A stretch of 64,000 bases of DNA from assembly GCA_001566295.1 (NCBI GenBank), contig KQ964245.1, positions 3,167,524-3,231,523 of the forward strand, written 5' to 3'. The stretch's first letter is position 1, and each line of letters starts with the position of its first letter. The notes under the pieces are model-generated. The model made no database searches and was not told the origin of the DNA. It saw only the letters and a list, made by a program, of their open reading frames with translations. A program made the translations under genes and the position numbers. The stretch is from Microdochium bolleyi (taxonomy: Eukaryota; Ascomycota; Sordariomycetes; Xylariales; Microdochiaceae). Positions 63,215 through 64,000 of the stretch are shown here, piece after piece.

Positions 63215-64000
63215 TTATTGCCCACTAGCATTGACGGCCTGAATCATCTCGAGCTGCTCCCGACTGCCGACGCTCAGACTGATGTCCTTGACCGCGGCGA
63301 CCTCAGCACGGAGCGTCTCAATCTCCTTCGTGATCTCGAACCACGAGTCCGGCCCCAGGGGCACACGCAAGGGGATCTCACCTCCACGGTGAGCGACGCC
63401 ATAGATGGCAGCTGCCACGTCTGCGGCCTTGGCGAAGTGCTTATGGGCCTCCGCGCTCTGCATGATGCCGATCATGGCCGTCGTCGCGCTGGCCGGGTGG
63501 TTCTCGTATGCAGGGTGTCGGTCCGCAATCTGCAGCGACGAGGCGAAGCGTGTCTCGACACCGCCTGGCTCGATCAGGCTGAGGTGGACTACATGTTCCG
63601 CTATTGTTAGCCAAAACCCCTCCACGCCTCGGAGGAGTCGCTCGCAAGAAAAGATGGATTGTGGGCCGGTCTTCCTTACTGTTCCAATCATCGGGGAGCT
63701 CCTTTGCAACGCTCTGCGTGAACCCCTCCATCGCGAACTTGGACGCGTGATAGAACGCATTGCTCGGGTACCCGATGAACCCGCCCACCGAGCTGATGTT
63801 TAATATCAGCCCTCCCCTCCGCCCGTTATCCTTCGCATTCGCATCCCGGAACACCGGCAGCACCCGCTTCGTCACGTCGACCATGCCCCAGAAAACGACG
63901 TCCATCAGCCTCCGCGCGGCTTCGTCGGAGATGGCCTCGGTGTCACCCGCGACCGAGTACCCCGCGTTGTTGACGACGACGTCAATGCGCCCGAACCTGG
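63215..64000 (-). CDS. Short-chain dehydrogenase/reductase (N-terminus beyond window edge)
   Basis: Minus-strand exons >64000-63680 and 63600-63215, with a GTAAGG donor and TAG acceptor (intron 63679-63601). The visible part starts FGRIDVVVNNAGYSVAGDTEAISDEAARRLMDVVFWGMVDVTKRVLP with the NNAG motif, then LILNISSVGGFIGYPSNAFYHASKFAMEGFTQSVAKELPD (Ser, YHASK active site). After the intron come LSLIEPGGVETRFASSLQ and a C-terminus ending VNASGQ with TAA at 63215. This is a classical SDR similar to the oxidoreductases around retinol- and 17-beta-type enzymes. The cofactor motif TGxxxGIG lies outside the window. Substrate unknown. It differs clearly from the SDR at the left edge. Confidence 0.88.

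Noticed and set aside
63125..63610. 161-codon plus-strand frame at the right edge
   Set aside because: Antisense shadow of the last SDR exon.

Overview
The window is nuclear DNA of a filamentous ascomycete, most likely a Sordariomycete. Genes carry short introns of about 50-185 bases with GTAAGT/GTACGT-type donors and YAG acceptors. Codon third positions are GC-rich. The proteins include fungus-specific families: a Rim20/PalA pH-signalling protein, a DUF4246 protein, a family 3 pectate lyase, a fungal flotillin and a fungal type II glycosyltransferase. I could place 22 protein-coding genes, two of them cut by the window edges, and one clear pseudogene. I saw no rRNA, tRNA, CRISPR array or intact transposon. 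All exon boundaries below were set by eye from splice consensus plus reading-frame continuity, and every multi-exon model closes in frame.

Layout. 1-3.4 kb (minus): edge-truncated short-chain dehydrogenase, then a membrane-anchored spermidine-synthase-like protein. 4.2-5.4 kb (plus): Rad10/ERCC1. 7.3-13.7 kb is a secretome block: GH47 alpha-mannosidase (+), PL3 pectate lyase (-) and a small Cys-containing secreted protein (+). 14-20.6 kb: an MDR-type reductase (-) divergent from Eme1 (+), then a DUF4246 protein (+). 20.9-27.6 kb (minus): an unnamed protein with an RPA1-N-like OB domain, a secreted LPMO/chitin-binding type-4-like protein, and flotillin. 29.7 kb (+): a hypothetical with a PPxY motif. 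31.3-31.9 kb (minus): an amino-acid permease pseudogene. 32.9-39.3 kb: Trm6 (+), Arp2/3 subunit ARPC3 (-) and an unrecognised gene (+). 39.9-45.7 kb (minus): Rim20/PalA and a GT31/fringe-like glycosyltransferase. 45.7-52.4 kb holds no gene I can support. 52.4-63.0 kb: HMG-CoA lyase (-), V-ATPase subunit B (+), secreted aldose 1-epimerase (+) and Dph1 (+). 63.2-64 kb (minus): a second edge-truncated short-chain dehydrogenase.

There is no obvious secondary-metabolite cluster or selfish-element island. Three themes stand out. First, there is a loose grouping of DNA-transaction genes: Rad10, Eme1 (both non-catalytic partners of XPF-family nucleases) and an RPA-like OB-fold protein, all within about 18 kb. 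Second, several secreted carbohydrate-active enzymes suggest a plant-associated or saprotrophic lifestyle. Third, several housekeeping genes are divergent pairs sharing 0.8-1.6 kb promoters. The most novel-looking items are the RPA1-N-like protein, the 6-nt start-codon exon of ARPC3, a 29-G homopolymer just upstream of flotillin, the permease pseudogene, and a 23-bp near-perfect inverted repeat next to an orphan ORF between HMG-CoA lyase and V-ATPase B.
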